Source of the DNA: Prevotellaceae bacterium
GTDB lineage: Bacteria; Bacteroidota; Bacteroidia; Bacteroidales; Bacteroidaceae
Length of the DNA: 57,078 nucleotides
NCBI GenBank assembly: GCA_030531085.1
Contig: JAUNOM010000014.1
Location: 1-57,078 of the forward strand
Direction: 5' to 3'
Part shown: piece by piece, positions 8,164-15,273 of the stretch
Layout: every line of letters begins with the position of its first letter
How positions within the stretch are numbered: position 1 is the first letter of the stretch
Made by a program: the position numbers and the translations under genes
Notes under the pieces: model-generated
What the model was told of the DNA's origin: nothing
Database searches by the model: none
What the model saw: only the letters and a program-made list of their open reading frames with translations

Positions 8164-8962
8164 ACATATCCGATAAGAATGCTCTGAAAATGTAAATCAG
8201 CCTCAGAAACGCATTCCGCGATGAATTTTTCGAGGCCTTTTCCTCCATTTTTCATCGTGTAAAATGGCGAAAACTAGTCTTTTTATCGCTAAATTCTCTC
8301 TATTTTCAACTTTTCAGAACATCATTTTTTTAGCATTTACACACTCATTTTCAGCCACTTCAATACATTTTTCGTCCCGTAGAACAGCCGTTTTTCCCAC
8401 GCGCAGACACCCTTTCATGCAGAAGTTTAGTATTCGATTTATTTGCAATAAATACACCTTGCAAAACACTTGTTAACATTTTATTGCATTTAAATTTTTA
8501 AATTCTACAAATAAAAATACTTGGTCTGTGTTGATTTTTAAAATCAAGAATTGTAAAACGTAAAGCGTTTAGTGTAAATACACATATCAATATTTGTATT
8601 TGTATTTACATTTCAAAATACAAATGTGGCTGAGTTGAATTTTTATTTGATAGGATTTTAATCACTATTTACACTAATTATCAACTACTTGCATTATTTT
8701 GCGAAGGAAATAAGGTCTTCCACATCCACTATTTATGCCCTTTTAGTGAATATTCATATCAAAACAGACATAAATACTGCTAACTATCTAATTACAACCC
8801 AATTCTTTGCCCGTTTTTGTTTAATATAAATATAAAATGACTTTTGTTCACATCTGTCAACAATTTATAATTATACAAATTTAAATCTCTATATGATTAA
8901 GACTTTACAAACATCTACAAATACAGATTGTTGATTTATATTTGAAAAAGATTATAGATTTG
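8164..8962. other. AT-rich non-coding region with stacked palindromes
   Basis: About 800 bp of very AT-rich DNA without a credible gene. It contains TTGATTTT-T-AAAATCAA (8531-8547), GTGTA-AA-TACAC (8572-8583), and a 12-bp inverted repeat TTAGTGTAAATA / TATTTACACTAA (8569-8580 and 8666-8677). The last encloses ATTTGTATTT / AAATACAAAT (8592-8601 and 8616-8625). It lies upstream of an XRE regulator gene. I found no clear DnaA box and no tRNA or known RNA motif. Confidence 0.55.
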
Positions 8963-8993
8963 TTGCATAATTGGGATAAATTGATTAATTTTG
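8963..8993 (+). promoter_or_regulatory. Promoter upstream of the XRE regulator
   Basis: TTG (8963-8965), 20 bp, TAATTTTG (8986-8993). It would give an unusually long leader of about 355 nt before the ATG at 9356. Confidence 0.6.
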
Positions 8994-9355
8994 TAAAAAG
9001 TTTTGTTTTGAGTGTAATTTGGCGTATCTTCTATCACGAACACGCCTCTTACTCGTAAAGAAGGGTGCAAAACAGGAGCGCGAAAAAGTACCCCGACAGA
9101 ACAAAGTGATGCGAAGTCCCAAACCATCCTGCACCCTACCTGAGGCACACATCAATGACAACGGAAAACGCAAAGGCGCACAACGGACAGCATTCACACT
9201 GACATCATCCCTTGCCTTTCACAATTCCGATCCCAACGGCAAGGTATCAAGAGAACGATGCAGGGCAAACCGCAGGGCGCTCACCATACAATCCCACCAG
9301 AAAGGGATCACAAACAAAACGAAGTCCGACACAAAATAAAAGCTATATATAAATA
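8994..9355 (+). other. Long leader of the XRE gene; possible small ORF or structured RNA
   Basis: This stretch follows the promoter at 8963. A frame opening with TTG at 9019 and closing at 9339 encodes 106 basic, low-complexity residues that resemble no family I know. The RNA can pair AGGGTGCA (9062-9069) with TGCACCCT (9130-9137) around a 60-nt loop. Base composition is clearly higher in GC than the preceding 800 bp. It may be a leader RNA, an ncRNA or a decayed gene, and I cannot decide between them. Confidence 0.35.
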
Positions 9356-9874
9356 ATGAAAGACAGAATCAAACAGCTCATGGAGGCGCAGCACATGAAC
9401 CAGCAAACCTTCGCCACCTTCACTGGAATAGGAACTGCATCCCTTAGCAGCATCTTCACAGGACGCACCCGCCCCACCCTAAATCATGTCGATGCGATTT
9501 TAGAGAAGTTCCCCAACGTAAATCCTATATGGCTGTTAAAAGGAGTCGGAGGTATGCTGCTGACCTCCGATGACAATGCCACACAAGACGACAGTCCACA
9601 GACCGTCCTCGCCACCCCAAGCGCCCCGCAAACCGGTACAGAAGGAACATTATTCGGCACTGCCAATATGGCAGAAGCAAACACTTCGGCAAACTATCAG
9701 AATGCAAGGTATCAGAATAACGGCTCTCCTAACAATGCAAACCGCAACTCTCCTCAAGGCTTTCACTTCGATACAGAACAGAAAGTTGTACAGGTCACCA
9801 GAAAGATTACCGAAATAAGAGTTTTCTATGACGACCAGACATGGGAGTCATTTGTACCCAAGAAAGACAAATAG
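9356..9874 (+). CDS. XRE-family helix-turn-helix transcriptional regulator
   Basis: A 172-residue cytoplasmic DNA-binding protein. Residues 1-60 form a phage-repressor-type HTH: MKDRIKQLMEAQHMNQQTFA, then TGIGTASLSSIFTGRTRPT as the recognition part and NPIWLLKGVG. Residues about 75-140 are a low-complexity Gln/Asn/Ala/Thr/Pro linker. The C-terminus (KVVQVTRKITEIRVFYDDQTWESF) looks like a small conserved effector or oligomerisation segment. This architecture is common in Bacteroidales and the regulon is unknown. It has a long leader and is followed at once by a strong terminator, so it is monocistronic. The palindromes upstream are candidate operators. Confidence 0.88.
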   Translation: MKDRIKQLMEAQHMNQQTFATFTGIGTASLSSIFTGRTRPTLNHVDAILEKFPNVNPIWLLKGVGGMLLTSDDNATQDDSPQTVLATPSAPQTGTEGTLFGTANMAEANTSANYQNARYQNNGSPNNANRNSPQGFHFDTEQKVVQVTRKITEIRVFYDDQTWESFVPKKDK

Positions 9875-9905
9875 AAAAAGCCTTCTACCCACAGAAATAC
9901 AAACC

Positions 9906-9950
9906 CATCGGGCGTTTCGCACTCTCATGGTGTGCGAAATGCCCGATGTT
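9906..9950 (+). terminator. Strong hairpin terminator after the XRE gene
   Basis: A 17-bp stem (CATCGGGCGTTTCGCAC at 9906-9922 pairing with 9932-9948, one G-U) with a 9-nt loop, followed by TT, starts about 30 nt after the stop codon. Confidence 0.8.
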
Positions 9951-10038
9951 TATATAATGAGCCAGCCTCAATACAGAGGAAATAGAAACCTCTACGCCAC
10001 GAATCACATTTTAAAAGCACTAAAACTCCCCACAAACA

Positions 10039-10360
10039 AGAAAACTCATTCTAACGTGTTAAAACGAGGTCTGTGGGACAATACGCCACAAAGGCTGCGA
10101 CCTCGTCAGAGAGGCTGTAATGGGGCAAAAAACGAGTCATGATTTTTCACATTGCCATTTATATCAGAACACGCGGCAATTTGATAGCTTTTACTGTCCG
10201 ATCAGATAGCTTTTACCCTGCAATCTGATAGTTATTGCAGAGTAAAAGCTATCTGATTAGAGGGGAATATATGCCCGTTTCGTACCAATATCACACTTTT
10301 CAATGCGTGAATATCCCAAACTAAGGAAACTTTAACATTTGAGCAACTGTCATTTTAACA
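10039..10360 (-). repeat. Dispersed intergenic element, copy 1, with 22-bp phased array
   Basis: This 322-bp stretch is homologous in inverted orientation to 22335-22666. Shared parts are one end (AGAAAACTCATTC..CGTGTTAAAA), a block around GGCTGTAATGGGGCAAAAAACG (10113-10134, 22 bp in all, split by variable bases), the array, and the other end (AAGGAAACTTTAACATTTG). The array at 10176-10260 has four units GYAAT-NN-GATAG-NN-ATTRC (arms degenerate) centred at 10185, 10207, 10229 and 10251. The first three have the core on plus and the last on minus. It lies between convergent genes. No protein-coding capacity is evident. Confidence 0.8.
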
Positions 10361-10401
10361 ATTCCGCCACTCACATTCACAAAGAGCATGAGGCTGAATT
10401 T

Positions 10402-11037
10402 CTACACTCCATACTTATCAAACATCGCCCTATAAGCGTCAACCTTTTTCTCAAAAGCCAACGGATACGCCCGTGACGAGCTTGGAAGTCTGTACAATTC
10501 TACATTACCATCGAGCATACAAGCCCCGTTCACCTTAGGAATAGCATCTATACCATAATAACCACATATCGTCTCTGTGGCCTTCTCGCCTGTCGTTATC
10601 ACGGCCCGCAACCCTTCCAGCGGCTTTATCAGGTTCCTTATATCCGTAGCCTCCACCACTTCCAGGAACTTATCGGAGGCATTTCCCTTTAGTCTACGCA
10701 CCACAGTTGCAGTATCATAGAACGCTATTCCCCTACCCTTACAATGCTCTATTATCGCATCCAACCGAAAACATCTGCGGTCCTTCTCCACAAAATACTC
10801 CTTATCACCATAAAACACCTGCCCCTCAATGCGCCAATGGTCATTGATGAAATTCGGATAATAGAAGTCACAGCACCATTTTTTACGCTGCGGAGGAAAG
10901 CTGCCAAGGAACAGTACCTTGGCATTCTCTGGCAAAAAGGGTATCAGCGGATGATACTCCACACAGCAATCTCCATCAGCCGCGGCACTTTCAGTATTAC
11001 GTGCCACGGCCTGTACATTCAAATATGACTCGGACAT
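10402..11037 (-). CDS. Uracil-DNA glycosylase superfamily protein
   Basis: A 211-residue protein with the uracil-DNA-glycosylase fold, expected to excise deaminated or mismatched bases. The active-site loop VLFLGSFPP is near residues 41-49, the segment AVITTGEKATETI forms the central strand, and the DNA-intercalation-loop equivalent LPSSSRAYPL is near 183-192. It resembles the single-domain Mug/UDG-like proteins of Bacteroidetes more than classical Ung. No iron-sulfur cysteine set is evident. It lies 56 nt after the DUF3089 gene on the same strand and could be cotranscribed with it. The exact base specificity cannot be inferred. Confidence 0.8.
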   Translation of the reverse strand: MSESYLNVQAVARNTESAAADGDCCVEYHPLIPFLPENAKVLFLGSFPPQRKKWCCDFYYPNFINDHWRIEGQVFYGDKEYFVEKDRRCFRLDAIIEHCKGRGIAFYDTATVVRRLKGNASDKFLEVVEATDIRNLIKPLEGLRAVITTGEKATETICGYYGIDAIPKVNGACMLDGNVELYRLPSSSRAYPLAFEKKVDAYRAMFDKYGV

Positions 11038-11093
11038 TATCGCGTACCTATATTATTTTGCAAATAAACCACTCCAAACAATACCTGACGCCA

Positions 11094-12113
11094 TTAGCGT
11101 CGACTCCTTAACTTTACATTCTCCCTAAGATAATCCGCATAGAAAAACAGCTCCTGCAGATGCAGGTTGCCTTCCGGGAACATCTCTTTAAGTGAAGGCA
11201 GACAGTAACGCGGCACATCAAGCCCCTCAACCACCAGCACATTATATTCCTGATTCACACTGACAGTAACGGGCACATCCTGTGATTTGGCTACAACAGC
11301 TGTACCATACGGGAAACGTTTATCATCCTTCTGCGGCACAGCGCCGGCATTCAGGAGCGTTGCAGGGGCACTGGTGGTTGTCCATGACACAGGGTTTATG
11401 CAGGCAATGTTACCTCCGCACAGCTCCTTATTGACGGCATTCAACGATGCCACACTGTTAAAGCAGACTGTAACACCACGTGATGCAGCGTCTGTAGCCA
11501 GACGTATGTGCTGAACACGGTGCTGTCCGGGCATATAAAGCTCCGGATGTGGCATAGTATCGGCAGCTGTAATGCCGTAACCCACCACGTATGCCGCTAT
11601 CATCCTACTGTAAGTCTCGTCATCCATCGCCTTGAGCAGCTCCGTAACCATTCTTGCTCCCTGACTGAAACCGGCCAGCACGAAAGGCCTTCCATTATTA
11701 AAATGTGTAAGATAATACTTGAATGCACTGACGACATCAGCCCTCGCGGTGTCCGCAGCGGCCCTGTACACCGCCTCATCAGGAGTGCCGAACGTGCCCT
11801 GACGATAATATGGCAGGTACAAACGCGCCTCTGTTGCAAAAATAGTATCGGCCAATTCCGCCGACAAACGCCACGCCTTACGGTGCTCTTTCCTCATGGG
11901 GTCAGCGTTATAATGCCTTACGCCCTGTTCATCATCCCATGCAAACACGCAGGTAGGCAACAGATAGAACACATCGTAATCCTTCACTGACTTGCATTTT
12001 GCTGATGACTGATACCACATCGTACTGTCCCCCCAGTTCATTTCCGCACAAACTGCTGATGGCATAATCACAGAGAGGAGCGCCAACACTAAATATCTCA
12101 TTACAACTGTCAT
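11094..12113 (-). CDS. DUF3089 alpha/beta-hydrolase, exported
   Basis: A 339-residue protein with a signal peptide (MRYLVLALLSVIMPSAVCA, residues 5-23). It has an alpha/beta-hydrolase body of the DUF3089 family. The nucleophile elbow is GFSQG with Ser150. The N-terminal DVFYLLPTCVFAWDDEQG is characteristic of the family. It is probably a periplasmic or outer-membrane esterase or lipase with unknown substrate. Translation may start at residue 1 or at Met5 (12101). Its promoter faces away from the blaI promoter across a 226-bp shared control region that holds two dyads. Confidence 0.85.
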   Translation of the reverse strand: MTVVMRYLVLALLSVIMPSAVCAEMNWGDSTMWYQSSAKCKSVKDYDVFYLLPTCVFAWDDEQGVRHYNADPMRKEHRKAWRLSAELADTIFATEARLYLPYYRQGTFGTPDEAVYRAAADTARADVVSAFKYYLTHFNNGRPFVLAGFSQGARMVTELLKAMDDETYSRMIAAYVVGYGITAADTMPHPELYMPGQHRVQHIRLATDAASRGVTVCFNSVASLNAVNKELCGGNIACINPVSWTTTSAPATLLNAGAVPQKDDKRFPYGTAVVAKSQDVPVTVSVNQEYNVLVVEGLDVPRYCLPSLKEMFPEGNLHLQELFFYADYLRENVKLRSRR

Positions 12114-12194
12114 TGTCTTTTATTGATTAAAATTATATATTTCTAAAACATTATCTTTGACTTAAGTTCCACAGTGTCACCTGTTAAAACGGTG

Positions 12195-12226
12195 CAAAGG
12201 TAACACCTTTTTTCGTATCTGACAAA
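12195..12226 (-). promoter_or_regulatory. Promoter of the DUF3089 gene
   Basis: On the minus strand TTTG (12226-12223), 20 bp, TACCTTTG (12202-12195). It diverges from the blaI promoter at 12278-12308. Confidence 0.72.
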
Positions 12227-12242
12227 CAATGCGTCCCTTTTC

Positions 12243-12258
12243 AACTATTAAAATAGTT
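12243..12258. promoter_or_regulatory. Candidate BlaI operator 1
   Basis: Dyad AACTA-TTAAAA-TAGTT lies between the divergent DUF3089 and blaI promoters, upstream of the blaI -33 box. The same half-sites with the same 6-bp spacing recur at 12317-12332. BlaI/MecI repressors bind short dyads near their own promoter. Confidence 0.6.
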
Positions 12259-12277
12259 TAATTTTTCACTGTTTCTC

Positions 12278-12308
12278 TTGCTTGTTATACATAAATGTTG
12301 TACATTTG
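12278..12308 (+). promoter_or_regulatory. Promoter of blaI-blaR
   Basis: TTG (12278-12280), 20 bp, TACATTTG (12301-12308). Transcription would start just upstream of the second dyad. Confidence 0.72.
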
Positions 12309-12316
12309 CACCATCT

Positions 12317-12332
12317 AACTAAAAATATAGTT
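12317..12332. promoter_or_regulatory. Candidate BlaI operator 2
   Basis: Dyad AACTA-AAAATA-TAGTT lies between the predicted transcription start and the blaI ATG at 12340. It has identical half-sites to operator 1, 74 bp centre to centre. A repressor bound here would block transcription. Confidence 0.6.
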
Positions 12333-12339
12333 GAAAGAT

Positions 12340-12696
12340 ATGAACAGACTTACAGCAAAAGAGGAAGAGGTTATGGAACTGATATGGCAGGCAGGTCCGT
12401 GCACACCTAAAGAGATACAGGCCCTATACCCCACCCCTACACCACACATCAACACCATAGCTACCATGTTCCAGTCTCTGGAACGCAAGAGTTTTCTGAC
12501 CCACCGCACTGCCGGACGCGGATATATCTATGAACCTAAGATAAAGAAAGAGGACTACGGACGCGGCAAGCTGAAGCTGTTCGTAAACAAATATTTCGGC
12601 AATTCCTACATGAATGTGGTGTCAACCCTCGTATCAGAAGAGGAAGTGAGCCGTGAGGAGCTACTTGAGTTCATCAACAAACTAAAATCTGAATAA
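12340..12696 (+). CDS. blaI: BlaI/MecI/CopY-family repressor
   Basis: A 118-residue winged-helix repressor. The start MNRLTAKEEEVMELIWQAGP is the classic BlaI opening. I chose the ATG at 12340 over an in-frame TTG three codons upstream. The recognition region follows (NTIATMFQSLERKSFLTH), then the C-terminal dimerisation part. In this family the partner membrane protease triggers cleavage of the repressor. The blaR-like gene starts 6 nt downstream. Two matching dyads flank the promoter. No beta-lactamase gene is near, so the regulated output is probably different, such as envelope stress. Confidence 0.93.
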   Translation: MNRLTAKEEEVMELIWQAGPCTPKEIQALYPTPTPHINTIATMFQSLERKSFLTHRTAGRGYIYEPKIKKEDYGRGKLKLFVNKYFGNSYMNVVSTLVSEEEVSREELLEFINKLKSE

Positions 12697-12702
12697 GCAT
12701 TT

Positions 12703-14544
12703 ATGACAGCATTCTTCATATATATAATAAGGTGGGCGGTCACTCTCACACTGCTCTACTCACTCTACGGACTGCTCTTGCGGCGTGAAACACTACATTT
12801 CATAAACCGCGGCATACTGCTTTTCATCCTCATCGCATCAATGACATTGCCATTATGCACCGTGGAGACATCCCACCCACTACTGGTAGCGGAGGAGATG
12901 GGAAAGATAGAGCAGGCCGTAACGGCCACCGCCATGCCCATAAGCGGCGATGCTGTGTCCGGAACATCAGTTGACGCTACAGAATCATACACTGTACTGT
13001 TCGCACTCATACCCTTCGCCATCTATTCATTGGGGCTTGTTGTGGTATGGTATCGTCTTATCCATAGTATTATCTCACTCGCATGGCTTATATACCGCAG
13101 CAAACGGCGCACCATATACAACACGACTGTGAGGGTATCAGACAAGGTAACCACTCCATTCAGTTTCTTCAACTGGATTGTTATCAGCGAAGCCGACGCG
13201 GCACAGGACTGCCGCAGCACACTGGCACATGAGAAAGCCCATGTAAGGATGCTGCATTCCATGGACATTCTGCTTGCAGAAGCAACGGCCTGTATGCTAT
13301 GGCCCATACCATTTGCATGGATGCTGAAGCGTGACCTGCGCGATGTCCACGAATATCAGGCCGACAGGCAAGTGCTGAAACAGGGTTACAGCAAGGACGA
13401 ATATCAGCAACTGTTAGTAGAAAAGGTAACAGCTACAGGACTGCAGCCTGTAGTTAACGCCTTTAATCAAAGTTCAATAAAAAAGAGATTCAAAATGATG
13501 TACAAGAAACCAAGCAACAGACGCGCCGCCTTAAAGGCAGTCTATGTGGTGCCACTGGCCGCTATTGCCATCTGCGCATTCGCACGTCCGCATATAAATG
13601 AGGAGATTCCCCATTTGATTGGCAATGTGGAGGAGAACATAAAACAGGCTGGCACCATCATCAAACGGACCATATCAACCACAAACGAGGAGAAGAAAGC
13701 CGTTGAACAGGAAGCGATAGTGACAGAAGCCACAGTGAATGACCTTGCGATGAACAGTGCCACGGAGCCTGCAAAGCCACAACCTGCGGTGAAAAGGAAT
13801 ACCGTTACCACGGAGCGCACACCACTTTCCATCCTGGACAGCACCATGCACGCCATTGGAGCACGCCGTATAGCAGAGGGAGTGTACGTGGGTAAGTTCA
13901 AGCCTAACTTCACAAGCGACACCATACGGGTAAGGAGTATCAAGCTATGCGACTCTAATAACACCCAGTTCAAGGAGGAACTGCTGCACAGAAACAATGT
14001 GTCTGATTGTTACGACATACGACTTACCGCCCTGACATCTTCCCAAAGGCAGTATGGACGCGGCTATCACATAAGCCAGATGACATACAGCAGCACCACA
14101 AAAGGAGCAGATTTCCACGATGTGAACAACGGACAGATGCTGGGGGACACACGCCTCAGACAGGCAACTGTGACAAAAGAGGAGCTGGCAGAGATGAAGT
14201 GTAACTTCTATATAGAGCAGCATCCAGATGAGACACACCTCGTCTTACTCTATCCCTCATCCGGAAACAGCAACATTTCCATGGACTTCAGCCGGGCATA
14301 CATATTGGATCCAAAGACCGGAGACCGTTATATGCTGCGCCGTGTGGAGGGTTTCGACTCACCAAACATAACATTTGAAGGCAAAAAGACGAGAAACAGC
14401 ATATTGCAGTTCACTCTCGTATTTCCTCCATTGGCTAAGAGTGTGCGGCAAATAAGTTTCCACCTGCCTTCAAAAAACAACGGTTACGTACCCACATACA
14501 AACTAAAGAACGTGCTGCGCAATCCGAAACGTATCATCAAGTAA
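12703..14544 (+). CDS. BlaR1/MecR1-like M56 metallopeptidase sensor with unusual C-terminal domain
   Basis: A 613-residue membrane protein. Membrane segments are near residues 1-25, 35-51, 97-120 and 277-295. The zinc metallopeptidase motif HEKAH is at 176-180 and the third ligand region HEYQAD at 216-221, so the M56 peptidase looks intact. Residues about 300-370 are a low-complexity linker. Residues 370-613 are a periplasmic domain that is not a penicillin-binding domain. It contains DPKTGDRYMLRRV and LQFTLVFPPLAKSVRQISFH, and the same signature occurs in the next gene. It is expected to sense an extracytoplasmic signal and inactivate BlaI. The ligand is unknown. Confidence 0.88.
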   Translation: MTAFFIYIIRWAVTLTLLYSLYGLLLRRETLHFINRGILLFILIASMTLPLCTVETSHPLLVAEEMGKIEQAVTATAMPISGDAVSGTSVDATESYTVLFALIPFAIYSLGLVVVWYRLIHSIISLAWLIYRSKRRTIYNTTVRVSDKVTTPFSFFNWIVISEADAAQDCRSTLAHEKAHVRMLHSMDILLAEATACMLWPIPFAWMLKRDLRDVHEYQADRQVLKQGYSKDEYQQLLVEKVTATGLQPVVNAFNQSSIKKRFKMMYKKPSNRRAALKAVYVVPLAAIAICAFARPHINEEIPHLIGNVEENIKQAGTIIKRTISTTNEEKKAVEQEAIVTEATVNDLAMNSATEPAKPQPAVKRNTVTTERTPLSILDSTMHAIGARRIAEGVYVGKFKPNFTSDTIRVRSIKLCDSNNTQFKEELLHRNNVSDCYDIRLTALTSSQRQYGRGYHISQMTYSSTTKGADFHDVNNGQMLGDTRLRQATVTKEELAEMKCNFYIEQHPDETHLVLLYPSSGNSNISMDFSRAYILDPKTGDRYMLRRVEGFDSPNITFEGKKTRNSILQFTLVFPPLAKSVRQISFHLPSKNNGYVPTYKLKNVLRNPKRIIK

Positions 14545-14557
14545 ACCTTTCCACATT

Positions 14558-15202
14558 ATGAGAACATTAAAAACAGTCATAGTCCTGACAGCAATCATGC
14601 TGCTGGCAGACCTTCAGAACCTGGCAACCATGTCCGCTGCCCCCAAGTATGATGAGCGTCCATACAACGAAAAGCCAACACTGGAACGCCCGGCATGGCC
14701 TAACTATAATATAAACAACGATAACTCATTCGCCATATTCAGCAATATACTGACCATAACCAACAGCAAAGCTCTCGGCATGAGCCTGAGGATGAATACG
14801 GAATACCGCTCTGGAGAGCGCTATTCACTATACCGTTGCAAGGATGCCACATATATTGCCATGGACATATTCATACCAAATATATGGCATCACCTATGCT
14901 TCTACGAGGGCAGATGTATCATAGACGCGGATACAGGCGATGAGTATCAACTGCGCAAACTGGAATACTTTCCACTGAACCAATGCATCTGGATTCACAA
15001 TATGCGCAACAAATGGGTGCGTTTCATATTTGTCTACCCTCCTTTACCTGACAAGGTGAAGCGTATTCAGCTGTTCAATCCCGGCGGACCAGGCAGAACA
15101 GGGTTCAGTTCTAATCCAAAACGCACGGATGTCATTAACATTGACAAACTGCGCAAGGCTAAACCAGCAAGCGAACAGAAGCGTGGCCGCATTATTTATT
15201 GA
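14558..15202 (+). CDS. Secreted protein paralogous to the sensor domain of the upstream BlaR-like protein
   Basis: A 214-residue protein with an N-terminal signal peptide (MRTLKTVIVLTAIMLLADLQ, cleavage perhaps after MSAAP). The body repeats the C-terminal region of the preceding protein. DADTGDEYQLRKLEYFP aligns with DPKTGDRYMLRRVEGFD, and VRFIFVYPPLPDKVKRIQLF aligns with LQFTLVFPPLAKSVRQISFH; both also share a late NPKR. No enzymatic motif is visible. It starts 13 nt after the blaR-like stop codon and ends at a strong terminator, so it is the third gene of the operon. It may be a soluble ligand-binding or modulating partner, which is inference. Confidence 0.75.
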   Translation: MRTLKTVIVLTAIMLLADLQNLATMSAAPKYDERPYNEKPTLERPAWPNYNINNDNSFAIFSNILTITNSKALGMSLRMNTEYRSGERYSLYRCKDATYIAMDIFIPNIWHHLCFYEGRCIIDADTGDEYQLRKLEYFPLNQCIWIHNMRNKWVRFIFVYPPLPDKVKRIQLFNPGGPGRTGFSSNPKRTDVINIDKLRKAKPASEQKRGRIIY

Positions 15203-15206
15203 TACA

Positions 15207-15252
15207 AAGACAGCGTAAAACCATAATTTTCACATTGGTTTTACGCTGTCTT
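15207..15252. terminator. Bidirectional terminator
   Basis: A perfect 17-bp inverted repeat (AAGACAGCGTAAAACCA at 15207-15223, complement at 15236-15252) with a 12-nt loop lies between the convergent blaI operon and the symporter gene. Confidence 0.85.
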
Positions 15253-15273
15253 CATTATGTCTGTCCAGACTTA

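Noticed and set aside
8647-8790. Possible degenerate members of the GATAG array (TTTGATAG at 8646-8653, CTATCTAATTAC at 8784-8795)
   Set aside because: They are about 130 bp apart, not in 22-bp register, and lie in AT-rich DNA where such matches occur by chance.
8500-8990. Chromosomal origin of replication
   Set aside because: The region is AT-rich and palindromic, but I found no DnaA-box cluster (TTATCCACA-like) and no dnaA, dnaN or rpmH neighbours.
9019-9339. 106-codon TTG-start reading frame before the XRE gene
   Set aside because: The sequence is basic and low in complexity, with no recognisable fold, and the start codon is weak. It is kept only as part of the leader description.
10176-10260. 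CRISPR-like repeat array
   Set aside because: The repeats are 22 bp apart with only about 3 bp between 19-bp units, flip orientation, and have no unique spacers or cas genes nearby.
12340-14544. Beta-lactam resistance regulator
   Set aside because: The BlaI/BlaR pair is real, but the sensor tail is not penicillin-binding-like and no beta-lactamase gene is near, so resistance cannot be claimed.
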